A stretch of DNA of 64,000 nt from Saprospiraceae bacterium (GTDB lineage Bacteria > Bacteroidota > Bacteroidia > Chitinophagales > Saprospiraceae). This document shows positions 36,003 through 43,983 of this stretch, piece after piece (position 1 is the first letter of the stretch; each line of letters starts with the position of its first letter). A program made the translations under genes and the position numbers. Location: NCBI GenBank assembly GCA_028284395.1, contig JANQRV010000339.1, forward strand, positions 17,658 to 81,657, written 5' to 3'. Below the pieces are notes generated by a model. The model saw only the letters and a program-made list of their open reading frames with translations, did no database searches and was not told where the DNA came from.

Positions 36003-36551
36003 ATGATTACCAGAGATGAAGCTTTTACGATATTATCCGAAATGACTCAATCTAGCTCTCTATTGAGGCATGCCCGAACGGTTGAATTGGTGATGAGAGC
36101 AATGGCGAGGAAGTTTGCTGAAGACGAGGAGAAATTTGGCATTACCGGACTTTTGCACGATGCGGATTATGAGAAATATCCCGACCAACATCCGGCAATC
36201 ATAGTAGAAAAATTGGAAGGAATGGGTGAAAATGAAATTGCCCATGCCATTAAAGGGCATTACACCAAATGGGATGTACCTCGAGAATCGCTCCTGGATA
36301 AGGCTATTATCGCTGCCGATGAATTGACGGGATTCATTGTTGCTGCTGCCCTGATCAGACCCACGAAGATTGAAGGAATGAAGGCGAAGTCAGTCTTAAA
36401 AAAATTTAAAACCAAAACATTTGCTGCTACCGTTGACCGGGAAGAAGTACGGAAAGGAGCCGAACTGCTGGGGTGGGAGCTCAGAGAATTAATTGACTTT
36501 ATCATTCCGGTATTGGAAGCGCACAAAGAGGAATTGGAACTGAGTGCATAG
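36003..36551 (+). CDS. HD-domain metal-dependent phosphohydrolase family protein
   Basis: The 182-residue product has an HD-type fold: the first His in LLRHARTVELVM, then the HD pair in ITGLLHDADYEKYPDQHP, a later His in IKGHYTKWD, and a metal-binding Asp in AIIAADELTGF. HD proteins of this size hydrolyse phosphomonoesters or nucleotides; the substrate is unknown. It is the first gene of a plus-strand pair, 23 bases before a class V aminotransferase. Confidence 0.85.
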   Translation: MITRDEAFTILSEMTQSSSLLRHARTVELVMRAMARKFAEDEEKFGITGLLHDADYEKYPDQHPAIIVEKLEGMGENEIAHAIKGHYTKWDVPRESLLDKAIIAADELTGFIVAAALIRPTKIEGMKAKSVLKKFKTKTFAATVDREEVRKGAELLGWELRELIDFIIPVLEAHKEELELSA

Positions 36552-36574
36552 ATGCTAAGAAATCCCCGTTGAAA

Positions 36575-37858
36575 ATGACAAAAGAGAGACAAAATTACAG
36601 TCGTAGAACCTGGATGAGGCAAAGTTTTCTTGCTACCACCGGTCTTGCTTTTCTGTCGGATCGCATTCACACAAAACTACTAGCCAGTCAAGAAGGGTTA
36701 GCAGGCATGAAAGACCGCGACGAAAAGTTCTGGCGCCTAGTGCAAAAAACCTTCCAGTTCGAATCAGGACTTAGGTATTTTAATAATGCATCCCTTGGGC
36801 CATCACCGGATCTTGTAGTTGGTGCTACCAATGAATTTAGGCGCCAATTGGATGCCTTTCCTTCCAAATATATGTGGTATGAGTGGAAAGATGAAAAAGA
36901 AGAAGTCCGGAAGAAAATGGCGGCGATGTTGGGCGTGGATCCGGAAGAAATTGCTTTGACCCACAATACGACCGAAGGGATGAACCTGGTAGCGTCAAGT
37001 TTAGAGCTGGAAGCCGGCGATGAAGTGATCCTGAGCGATCACGAACACCATACCGGAACCATACCCTGGAAGTATCATCAAGAACGGAAAGGGGTTCGGT
37101 TGGTTCGACCAAAATTACCCCTTGTGCCCAACGATAAATCCGAGATCATCGAAGTATATCGTCAAGCGTTAACTCCGCGAACCAAAGTTGTTTCGATGGT
37201 TCATATGACTAATACCAATGGCATGATTCTGCCGGTGAAGGAGATTAGCGAAATGTGCAGGGAGCGCGGCATACTGGTTGCTGTTGATGGTGCGCAATCC
37301 GTAGGGATGCTGCCGTTTAGTCTTCATGAACTCGGGTGTGACTTTTTTGCCGGCAGTGGCCACAAATGGTTGTTTTCGCCAAAAGGAATGGGCGTATTTT
37401 ACGCTCGGAAGGCTAGTCAACACCTTCTAAAACCCATGATTGTCTGTGGTGGTTACGAGGATGAATCGATACGAAGGTTGGAAAATTATAACACCCGGAA
37501 TTTGCCGGAACTATTGGGGATGGGGGCAGCTCTGGATTTTCAAGATCTGCTGGGACACGCTCATCGCTTCGATCGCATTCTGGCACTAAAGGCTCACCTT
37601 TTGCAAGGTTTGAAAGAGGATGACCGATTTTTGATCAAGACCCCTATTGGCGATGATTTTTCCGCGGGAATTATTACTGTAGAACTAAAGGGAAAACCCG
37701 TCAAGGCCATACAACAATCACTGATAGAAGATTATAGAATAGATTGTCGACCAATGACAACACATGGACTAAATGGTCTGCGCTTGTCACTATCGGTATT
37801 CAACTCGAAAGAAGACATTGATTATTTGCTGGCCTCCTTGGATGTATTGGCGGCCTGA
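36575..37858 (+). CDS. Class V aminotransferase (isopenicillin-N epimerase-like) with Tat signal
   Basis: The 427-residue product (ATG at 36575; a TTG at 36569 would add two residues) starts with a twin-arginine signal, SRRTWMRQSFLATTGLAFL at about 10-28. The rest is a fold-type I PLP enzyme: LTHNTTEGMNLV, ILSDHEHHTGTIPW, VSMVHMTNTNGMILPV, VDGAQSVGMLPFSL, and the PLP lysine in GSGHKWLFSPKG. Best match by eye is the isopenicillin-N epimerase/cysteine desulfurase family. Export of a folded PLP enzyme by Tat is unusual but seen in some Bacteroidota. The substrate is unknown. The end overlaps the convergent gene by 37 bases. Confidence 0.86.
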   Translation: MTKERQNYSRRTWMRQSFLATTGLAFLSDRIHTKLLASQEGLAGMKDRDEKFWRLVQKTFQFESGLRYFNNASLGPSPDLVVGATNEFRRQLDAFPSKYMWYEWKDEKEEVRKKMAAMLGVDPEEIALTHNTTEGMNLVASSLELEAGDEVILSDHEHHTGTIPWKYHQERKGVRLVRPKLPLVPNDKSEIIEVYRQALTPRTKVVSMVHMTNTNGMILPVKEISEMCRERGILVAVDGAQSVGMLPFSLHELGCDFFAGSGHKWLFSPKGMGVFYARKASQHLLKPMIVCGGYEDESIRRLENYNTRNLPELLGMGAALDFQDLLGHAHRFDRILALKAHLLQGLKEDDRFLIKTPIGDDFSAGIITVELKGKPVKAIQQSLIEDYRIDCRPMTTHGLNGLRLSLSVFNSKEDIDYLLASLDVLAA

Positions 37859-38124
37859 TTGGACGTGGATTTTTTTAATTCGCGGTAAAATTTGAAGTGT
37901 TTTTCATCCAGTTGATCTTTTCCTACTTCTAAGTTTTGCAATATTTCTAACAAACAGCCAATCCGACCCTGTGTGTCATAAAATTTATTGATCACAGCAA
38001 TACGTTTATCTTCCACGATGCAGTATCCGGAGTTAAAGTTTCCTCTTTCATACCGGATGATATAATCCAATTGCTCGAAAAGCTCTTCCAATTTTTTGAG
38101 ATTATATTTGGTGAACTTGATCAT
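37822..38124 (-). CDS. Conserved small protein of unknown function
   Basis: A 100-residue cytoplasmic protein with alternating strands and helices: LKKLEELFEQLDYIIRYERGNFNSGYCIVEDKRIAVINKFYDTQGRIGCLLEIL. The pattern (Y-I-I-R-Y-E-x-G-x-F-x-S-G-x-C) looks conserved in Bacteroidota but I do not know its function. Its 3' end overlaps the aminotransferase gene by 37 bases, and it is only 30 bases from the divergent barrel gene, with a palindrome between them. Confidence 0.72.
   Translation of the reverse strand: MIKFTKYNLKKLEELFEQLDYIIRYERGNFNSGYCIVEDKRIAVINKFYDTQGRIGCLLEILQNLEVGKDQLDEKHFKFYRELKKSTSNQAANTSKEASK
38103..38110 (+). promoter_or_regulatory. Candidate -7 element for the PorT-type gene
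   Basis: TATATTTG matches TAnnTTTG exactly, 45 bases before the ATG at 38155, and lies inside the 5' end of the divergent gene (start 38124). The palindrome at 38132-38146 falls in the resulting leader. Confidence 0.4.
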
Positions 38125-38131
38125 AAACTGA

Positions 38132-38146
38132 ATTTTGCAGCAAAAT
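38132..38146. promoter_or_regulatory. Palindrome in a 30-base divergent spacer
   Basis: ATTTTGC and GCAAAAT are perfect arms around one A, in the spacer between two divergent genes (starts 38124 and 38155). It may be an operator or part of paired promoters. Confidence 0.4.
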
Positions 38147-38154
38147 AAACAAAA

Positions 38155-38745
38155 ATGAAGATAAAAGTTGTTCTCGTATCGTTACTGGTTGCACTAGCTT
38201 GTACGACGACTCTGCATGCACAGAGATTTAAGGGAGGTGTAATTGGGGGATTTAATTTTTCGCAAATCGACGGTGACAATCTTGCGGGTTTCAACAAGGT
38301 TGGTTTGAATGGTGGAGGATATGTTTCGGCGATTTTGGCGGATCGTTGGCAATTGAGTGTCGAGATGTTGTTTTCGCAACAAGGGAGCAAGCTGAATCCA
38401 AGAGATGGTTTCAATGCCGCTTTTGACAAAGTAGCACTGAATTTTGTGGAAGTCCCGGTAATGATCAATTTCAAAGAATGGAAGTTCCACGTACAGGCGG
38501 GCGTCAGTTACGCTAACCTCATTAATTCAGAGCTAATTTCGGTTACCGGGGAGGATGTCACCGATCAGGTGCCGTTACAATCCAGTATCTTTTCTTATGT
38601 GGTCGGAGTGACCTTTTTTCCGGGAGAAAAACTGGGCTATAATTTTCGTTGGTTTAAGACTTTTAATGATCTGAGAGCGGATGAAGGTAGTAATACCTGG
38701 CTGGGCAGAAGTTTTAGTCTAAGGCTATTATATTTATTTAATTGA
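38155..38745 (+). CDS. PorT-family outer-membrane beta-barrel protein
   Basis: The 196-residue product has a signal peptide (about 1-22, ending LHAQ) and alternating hydrophobic strands, beginning FKGGVIGGFNFSQIDGD and ending SFSLRLLYLFN. The repeated pattern G-x-x-G-G-Y, V-E-x-L-F-S-Q-Q-G-S-K, Y-I-x-x-P-V is that of small outer-membrane barrels annotated as porin-family or PorT. PorT itself is a component of type IX secretion in some species, but most members are simply outer-membrane proteins; I cannot tell which this is. Confidence 0.8.
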   Translation: MKIKVVLVSLLVALACTTTLHAQRFKGGVIGGFNFSQIDGDNLAGFNKVGLNGGGYVSAILADRWQLSVEMLFSQQGSKLNPRDGFNAAFDKVALNFVEVPVMINFKEWKFHVQAGVSYANLINSELISVTGEDVTDQVPLQSSIFSYVVGVTFFPGEKLGYNFRWFKTFNDLRADEGSNTWLGRSFSLRLLYLFN

Positions 38746-38771
38746 GTGTATCAATTTTTCATGAGGGTTGA

Positions 38772-38791
38772 CTCGGATAGATACCTCCGAG
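38772..38791 (+). promoter_or_regulatory. Hairpin in the leader of the lipoprotein gene
   Basis: CTCGGA (38772-38777) and TCCGAG (38786-38791) form a stem on an eight-base loop. A wider pairing of GAGGGTTGA (38763-38771) with TCAACTC (38813-38819) could enclose it. It lies 54 bases before the ATG at 38845. Confidence 0.35.
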
Positions 38792-38844
38792 AAAGGGCTA
38801 ATCCAGGGTAAATCAACTCGAATTGTTTGGTTAAAACTACAACG

Positions 38845-39318
38845 ATGAAAAACATTATTTTTCTTTTCCTGCTGATTCTCTGTAGTTGTCAGAACAGCAG
38901 CAAGGATATCCGTGAAGCAGCGCAGGCTGATTCCGAAGCGGCGGTTGCCTACCCCAGTATCACCGAAGAGATAATGGTCAAATTGTGGGAACAGTGTGAT
39001 TTTGTGGATTATATTTTTTACGACTACGACTTCAGTCTCAGTCAGGAGGAAAAAGCAGCCATTCAAACTTCGATCAATCATATTACGCGCGAGGTACCGG
39101 TGATCGACCCCGCTTGTCGTTCTATTGGTCGAATCTTCTATCAAATTGATGGAGAAAATGTGATGGAGGCTGACATCGTGGTGTCCGAAAAGTGCCAGTA
39201 CTATGTCTTCTATGAGAATGGCAAGAAGACTTATGCCAATAAATTATCGGCAGCCGGAATTGGGTTTTACCAGAAAATTTTTCAGCAGTTTGGCCAACAT
39301 AAGTCAAACGGTGGATAG
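38845..39318 (+). CDS. Lipoprotein of unknown function
   Basis: Start at the ATG 38845 gives a typical lipoprotein signal, MKNIIFLFLLILCSCQNSS, with Cys15 or nearby as the lipidated residue. The mature 140-residue part (EEIMVKLWEQCDFVDYIFYDYDFSLSQEE, IDPACRSIGRIFYQIDG) is acidic and unlike any family I know. Membrane attachment is clear; function is not. It precedes the Ppx/GppA gene by 21 bases. Confidence 0.8.
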   Translation: MKNIIFLFLLILCSCQNSSKDIREAAQADSEAAVAYPSITEEIMVKLWEQCDFVDYIFYDYDFSLSQEEKAAIQTSINHITREVPVIDPACRSIGRIFYQIDGENVMEADIVVSEKCQYYVFYENGKKTYANKLSAAGIGFYQKIFQQFGQHKSNGG

Positions 39319-39339
39319 TGTGGTATGTAAATTAGTACA

Positions 39340-40254
39340 ATGGATAAATTAGGTGTTATTGATCTTGGTACAAACACTTTCCACTTGCTGATCGCTACGG
39401 TGGCAGTAGAAGGAGAGATCAAGACTTGTTACCGCGAACGTCATTTCGTGAAATTAGCAGAAGCCGGAATTGAAGAGATCGGTGCCCAGCCTTTTCAGCG
39501 AGGATTAGAGGCCATGCAAAAATTTCGGAAAGCCATCGATTTGTATCAAGTTCGGCAGGTGAAGGCGATTGGGACGGCAGCTCTTAGAACCGCCAGGAAC
39601 GGTCAGCAATTTATCGACACGATCAATAAGGCAACGGGGATTCGCGTCCAGCTTATTGATGGTGATGAGGAGGCACGACTCATTTATCTGGGGGTAAGGC
39701 AAGCCATCCCATTTGCAGAACGCAACTACTTAATAATGGACATTGGTGGTGGGAGTGTCGAATTCATGATCGCTAATAACGACAGCCTCAAATGGTACCA
39801 AAGTTTTCCCATTGGTGTAGCGGTCCTATATAGATTATTTCATCGGCATGAGCCGATTTTGCCCAATGATATTGATGCTCTAAATGACTTTTTGGAAGAA
39901 CGCCTCCTACCTCTGCGCAAGGAGATATTAAAGTATCAGCCTACTACTTTGGTTGGCGCTGCAGGAACCTTTGATGTATTGGAGAATGTATTGGAAGTAA
40001 AGTCAATTTCGCCAAATGGTTCGATGGTAGCGATTAAAGACTTTAGAGCTCTCTACAACATCATCTTGCCAATGGATCAAGTAAGTCGATTGAATTCAGA
40101 CAAAATACCGGATTCGAGAGCAGATATGATTGTGGTTGCCTTGATCTTGATTCATGCCGTACTTTCTTACGGAGATTTTCAACAGATCATTGTTTCTTCC
40201 TATGCCATGAAAGAGGGTGTTCTTAGAGAGCTACAAGAAAATGGATTTAGCTAG
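39340..40254 (+). CDS. Ppx/GppA-family phosphatase (exopolyphosphatase-like)
   Basis: The 304-residue protein has an ASKHA-type phosphatase core: N-terminal LGVIDLGTNTFHLLIA, the glycine loop DIGGGSVEFMIA near 130, and VGAAGTFDVLENV further on. It is the size of the catalytic domain alone, without the C-terminal domain of GppA. It should hydrolyse polyphosphate and/or pppGpp, so it may act in the stringent response. The name ppx or gppA cannot be decided from sequence. Confidence 0.9.
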   Translation: MDKLGVIDLGTNTFHLLIATVAVEGEIKTCYRERHFVKLAEAGIEEIGAQPFQRGLEAMQKFRKAIDLYQVRQVKAIGTAALRTARNGQQFIDTINKATGIRVQLIDGDEEARLIYLGVRQAIPFAERNYLIMDIGGGSVEFMIANNDSLKWYQSFPIGVAVLYRLFHRHEPILPNDIDALNDFLEERLLPLRKEILKYQPTTLVGAAGTFDVLENVLEVKSISPNGSMVAIKDFRALYNIILPMDQVSRLNSDKIPDSRADMIVVALILIHAVLSYGDFQQIIVSSYAMKEGVLRELQENGFS

Positions 40255-40267
40255 ATAAAAAATAATT

Positions 40268-40283
40268 TTTAGATTAGTCTAAA
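40268..40283. promoter_or_regulatory. DtxR/MntR-box-like operator at the permease-repressor promoter
   Basis: TTTAGA-TTAG-TCTAAA is a near-palindrome. By eye it matches the DtxR box pattern TTAGnTTAGnCTAA in 12 of 14 positions (core 40269-40282). It lies about 22 bases upstream of the -7 element TACTTTTG (40305-40312), that is, over the -33 region of the promoter of a gene whose product contains a DtxR/MntR repressor domain. Confidence 0.6.
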
Positions 40284-40304
40284 TATATTTTTCAATAATT
40301 TTAA

Positions 40305-40312
40305 TACTTTTG
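40305..40312 (+). promoter_or_regulatory. Promoter -7 element of the permease-repressor gene
   Basis: TACTTTTG matches TAnnTTTG exactly, 28 bases before the ATG at 40341, and is directly downstream of the DtxR-like palindrome. Confidence 0.5.
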
Positions 40313-40340
40313 TATTATAGTTATTGAAAAACAAACTGGC

Positions 40341-41834
40341 ATGGCTGAATATATTGAAATATTCCAATCGGAATGGGCGATTCGTGCACTGATAGCATCC
40401 ATACTGGTGGGGCTGATTTGTGGGGTGATAGGGTGTTTTATTGTTTTGAGGAATATGGCTTTGATTGGCGATGCTTTATCGCATGCCATTTTACCAGGTG
40501 TTGTCTTTGCGTATGTCATTGTCGGAGGCTATAGTGTATTGGGGTTTTTTGTCGGATCGGCAATTGCAGGTTTGTTGGCTGCCATCATGATGACCTGGAT
40601 TCAACAAAATTCGACGACCAAAGACGATGCCGCGATTGGAATCGTCTTTACAGCCCTATTCTCGATTGGGGTGATGGGGATTTCCTGGATTAGCAGGAAT
40701 CAAGGTGTTCACCTGGATTTGAAGGACTTTCTCTTCGGTAATGTATTGGGCGTATCCGATGAAGATCTGATCTTGACTTCAGTGATTGCGGGTTACGTTC
40801 TTCTGAGCATTGCTACCTTTTACCGATATTTGTTTATCTCTACCTTTCAGCCCGTTATTGCGCAAACAATGGGGATTTCTGTCAAAACCATTCACTACTT
40901 TTTGATGTTGTTATTGTCATTTGCAGTCGTGGCTTCTTTGCGTACGGTAGGGGTCATACTGGTGGTAGCGATGTTGATCACGCCGGCATCTACGGCATTG
41001 TTGCTTTCAAACAGGTTGCGGGTCGTGCTCATTCTTTCGGGGCTTTTGGGGGTGCTTTCTGCTATTTTAGGTTTGGTGTTGTCGGTGGTGTTTAATACGA
41101 CTCCCGGACCCGCCATGGCAGTCGTTGCTGCTCTCCTATATCTATTGGCATTGCTGTTCTCACCAGGTAAAGGGCTGATCTCCAGGAACATTCAAAAGTA
41201 TCGTCTGAATCGGAAAATCATGATCGAAGACACCCTCAAACAAGCGTTCCGATTGCAGCAATCCGGAAATCTGAAATTAATTTCATTGCGAGAAAATTTG
41301 AGCTATTCGGGGAGAAAATTGAATCATATGATCAAGCAATTGAGGGCAAAGGGTTGGATGTTGAAGGATCGGTTGACTTTGACGGAGGATGGATCGGATG
41401 AAGCCAGGAGATTGGTTCGTGCACACCGACTCTGGGAAACCTACCAGGTGGAAAAACTGGGGCTTTCGGCAGAGCATATTCACGATGAGGCGGAAAAATA
41501 TGAGCATTTCCTTACGGAAGAGATACTAGATGAGGTAGATCAGGAGCTTGGATATCCGACGAAGGACCCACATGGTTCACCGATTCCCCGTCGAATTGGA
41601 ATGCCGAGTTTTTCGCTGCTCAATTTGGAGTTTAAGCAGCCAGCTAAAATTGCCGATGACCAGATCAGCGAAAATGTAGCTTCTCATCTTTGGAAATTGG
41701 GGCTACTACCCGACTCGCCGCTTTCGGTCTTGTCGGTCGACAACCTGGAGGTAGTTATAGAGAGTAATGGAAAACAATATAAACTGCCCGTTCAACTGGC
41801 TAGGATGGTCAATGTAGAGCGGCAGAGGCTTTAA
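40341..41834 (+). CDS. Metal ABC transporter permease fused to a DtxR/MntR-type repressor
   Basis: The 497-residue product has an N-terminal permease (about 1-280) of the ABC-3 family for Zn/Mn/Fe: SILVGLICGVIGCFIVLRNMALIGDALSHAILPGV is the family signature. The C-terminal part is a DtxR/MntR regulator: a winged helix at about 295-350, a dimerisation domain at about 355-430 (HRLWETY, AEKYEH) and an FeoA/SH3-like tail. By eye, five of the six MntR metal ligands are kept (Asp of MIED, His of AHRLW, Glu-Glu-His of AEKYEH); the sixth (MntR Glu11) is Lys. Such fusions occur in other Bacteroidota. No ATPase or substrate-binding gene is adjacent. Confidence 0.9.
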   Translation: MAEYIEIFQSEWAIRALIASILVGLICGVIGCFIVLRNMALIGDALSHAILPGVVFAYVIVGGYSVLGFFVGSAIAGLLAAIMMTWIQQNSTTKDDAAIGIVFTALFSIGVMGISWISRNQGVHLDLKDFLFGNVLGVSDEDLILTSVIAGYVLLSIATFYRYLFISTFQPVIAQTMGISVKTIHYFLMLLLSFAVVASLRTVGVILVVAMLITPASTALLLSNRLRVVLILSGLLGVLSAILGLVLSVVFNTTPGPAMAVVAALLYLLALLFSPGKGLISRNIQKYRLNRKIMIEDTLKQAFRLQQSGNLKLISLRENLSYSGRKLNHMIKQLRAKGWMLKDRLTLTEDGSDEARRLVRAHRLWETYQVEKLGLSAEHIHDEAEKYEHFLTEEILDEVDQELGYPTKDPHGSPIPRRIGMPSFSLLNLEFKQPAKIADDQISENVASHLWKLGLLPDSPLSVLSVDNLEVVIESNGKQYKLPVQLARMVNVERQRL

Positions 41835-41845
41835 AAAGAAAAATT

Positions 41846-42292
41846 ATGCAAAGAGTTTCCTCCAATGCGACCCTTTTTCTAAAGTTGTTTATCCCAACTT
41901 TTTGGATCGTATTCTTCGGTGCATTTACGGTAATGACTTTGCTGTCCCGAACAGCTTACTTCGGACAATTTCCAGCAGTGCCGTTTAAAATTGGGACCCT
42001 GTTGTTCTATCTCAGTGGGTTAGCGATGTTCTACTTCACTTTACTGAAGTTGAAACGCGTAGAAATGGATGACAAGTTTGTTTATGTGACGAACTATTTC
42101 AAACATTTTCGTTATCCCATGCACAATGTTGAGAAGATAGAAGACAGTGATATTGGCTTTTTCCAAACGGCCAGCATCCGATTAAAAACGCCGGGCCATT
42201 TCGGTAGCCGCATCGTTTTTGTAGTGAGCCGGCCCAACTACGAACATTTCTGGAAGACGCATCCTGAATTGATGGCCGCGCTGAAAAATTAA
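41846..42292 (+). CDS. Membrane protein with two helices and a PH-like domain, unknown function
   Basis: The 148-residue product has two hydrophobic helices (about 12-34 and 48-68) and a short C-terminal beta-rich domain: KLKRVEMDDKFVYVTNYFKHFRYPMHNVEKIEDSDIG. That part looks like the PH-like fold of small bacterial membrane proteins. Function is unknown. It starts 11 bases after the permease-repressor gene, so it may share its transcript, and overlaps the convergent porX gene by four bases. Confidence 0.75.
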   Translation: MQRVSSNATLFLKLFIPTFWIVFFGAFTVMTLLSRTAYFGQFPAVPFKIGTLLFYLSGLAMFYFTLLKLKRVEMDDKFVYVTNYFKHFRYPMHNVEKIEDSDIGFFQTASIRLKTPGHFGSRIVFVVSRPNYEHFWKTHPELMAALKN

Positions 42293-43845
42293 CCTTTTGA
42301 ACGCAGGGTGACCACTGGACAAATGATTTCTTCCAGTGAAATGCCTCCATGCTGAAAGGTATTCTTATAATAATTGTTGTAGTAGTTGTAATTGTTTGGA
42401 TAGAGAAAAAACTTGTCTTCTTTGGCAAAGATGAAAGTACTACTGACATTGGGTCTTGGCAGCACGGCATCTTCGGGTTTTCGCACTTCCAGGACATCCC
42501 TTCTTTCGTATTGCAGATTCCTACCCACCTTGTACCGAAGGTTGGTTGTCGTTTCGCGATCTCCCACTACTTTCGATGGTTGATTGACGCGTATGGTGCC
42601 GTGATCAGTTGTAACGACAAGCCGCACCTCTCTTTCTGACACGCGTTTGAGTGCCTCCCACAAGGGAGAATTCATGAACCAGGACTTGGTGAGGGAACGA
42701 TAGGCCTTTTCATCGCCAGCCAACTCTTTCAAGACTTCCATTTCGGTGCGTGCGTGCGAAAGCATATCGATGAAGTTGTAGACGATAGCCGTCAGGTCGT
42801 TATTCAGATAATTCAGTACGTTGTCCTGAAGTTGTTTGGCGTGGTTGACATTTGTAACCTTAATGTAATCCGATCGAACGGCTTTGCGAAAAGTGCGACT
42901 GATCTGAGCATCGAACAGGTCATGTTCATGCAAATTTTTTCCTCCTTCGTCATTGTCATTCTTCCACCATTCCCGGTGTCTTTTCTGTATCTCTAGTGGC
43001 ATTAAGCCGGCGAAAATGGCATTCCTGCTGTATTGGGTAGAAGTAGGTAATATGCTGTAGAAGAAATCCTCTTCTTCTATTCGGAAGAAATCTGAAATCG
43101 TTGGCTCGATTACCTTCCATTGGTCGTAGCGCAAATTGTCGAGCAACAATAAAATGGTTGGTACTTCATCATTGACCTGCGGAAATACCTTGCTTCTCAG
43201 CAAATTGTTCGACATAACGGGGCCGTTGCCGGTTTGTACCCAATCCAGGTAATTGCGAACAATAAATTTTGAAAATTCCGAATTGGCTTCACTTTTCTGC
43301 ATGGAGAGGATATCGGCCATCTCGACGGAATTGGATTCATCGATTTTTATCTCCCAAGCGATTATCTTTTTATAAATATCGGCCCATTCTTCATAATCTA
43401 GACCGCTATTGATTTCGGTGAAAATTTGTCTGAATTCCTGCTGATAATCCGACGAAGTTTTTTCGCGAACCAATCGTTTGTTATCTACTATTTTTTTGAT
43501 TGTCAATAGGATTTGATGGGGGTTGACGGGCTTTATCAGATAGTCGCTTATCTGTGACCCGATGGCTTCTTCCATCACATTTTCTTCCTCATTCTTGGTG
43601 ATCATTACGACGGGCAGGTGCGGATTGATGTCTTTGATCTTCGCCAGGGTTTCCAAGCCCGTTATGCCCGGCATGCTTTCATCCAGGAAAACGATGTCGA
43701 TGTCGTTGTTTTCTTCGAACTCTTCCAGGGCGTCATAGCCATTTGAAACGGTGATGACATCGTATCCCTTTTTTTCAAGGAATATTAATTGGGGCTTGAG
43801 CAAATCGATTTCATCATCTGCCCAGAGTATTCTTATTTTATCCAT
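42289..43845 (-). CDS. porX: Two-component response regulator PorX with PglZ domain
   Basis: PorX regulates type IX secretion genes in Bacteroidota. The 518-residue protein has a receiver domain (about 1-125) with the phosphorylated Asp55 in VFLDESMPG and the acidic pair at 10-11, a helical linker, and an alkaline-phosphatase-superfamily (PglZ) domain. The zinc ligands are recognisable in LLLDNLRYDQW, NFIDMLSHAR and TTDHGTIRV. Work on Porphyromonas PorX shows that this domain is a zinc-dependent phosphodiesterase acting on oligonucleotides. It is divergent from an HD phosphohydrolase gene. Together with the sorting-domain protein at 15.1 kb and the PorP protein at 52.8 kb, it shows a working type IX system. 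Confidence 0.93.
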   Translation of the reverse strand: MDKIRILWADDEIDLLKPQLIFLEKKGYDVITVSNGYDALEEFEENNDIDIVFLDESMPGITGLETLAKIKDINPHLPVVMITKNEEENVMEEAIGSQISDYLIKPVNPHQILLTIKKIVDNKRLVREKTSSDYQQEFRQIFTEINSGLDYEEWADIYKKIIAWEIKIDESNSVEMADILSMQKSEANSEFSKFIVRNYLDWVQTGNGPVMSNNLLRSKVFPQVNDEVPTILLLLDNLRYDQWKVIEPTISDFFRIEEEDFFYSILPTSTQYSRNAIFAGLMPLEIQKRHREWWKNDNDEGGKNLHEHDLFDAQISRTFRKAVRSDYIKVTNVNHAKQLQDNVLNYLNNDLTAIVYNFIDMLSHARTEMEVLKELAGDEKAYRSLTKSWFMNSPLWEALKRVSEREVRLVVTTDHGTIRVNQPSKVVGDRETTTNLRYKVGRNLQYERRDVLEVRKPEDAVLPRPNVSSTFIFAKEDKFFLYPNNYNYYNNYYKNTFQHGGISLEEIICPVVTLRSKG

Positions 43846-43983
43846 TTAGGTGCTATTTTTAAATGAGGACGAAACAAAGGTAAAGAAAACCCATAGTAAA
43901 GTTTGTGATAATGGAAGAAGGTCATTTTAAAATCGAAATTTAATGGCGTATTATTGCTCCCGCTTGAAAAATAAAAACTGGTT

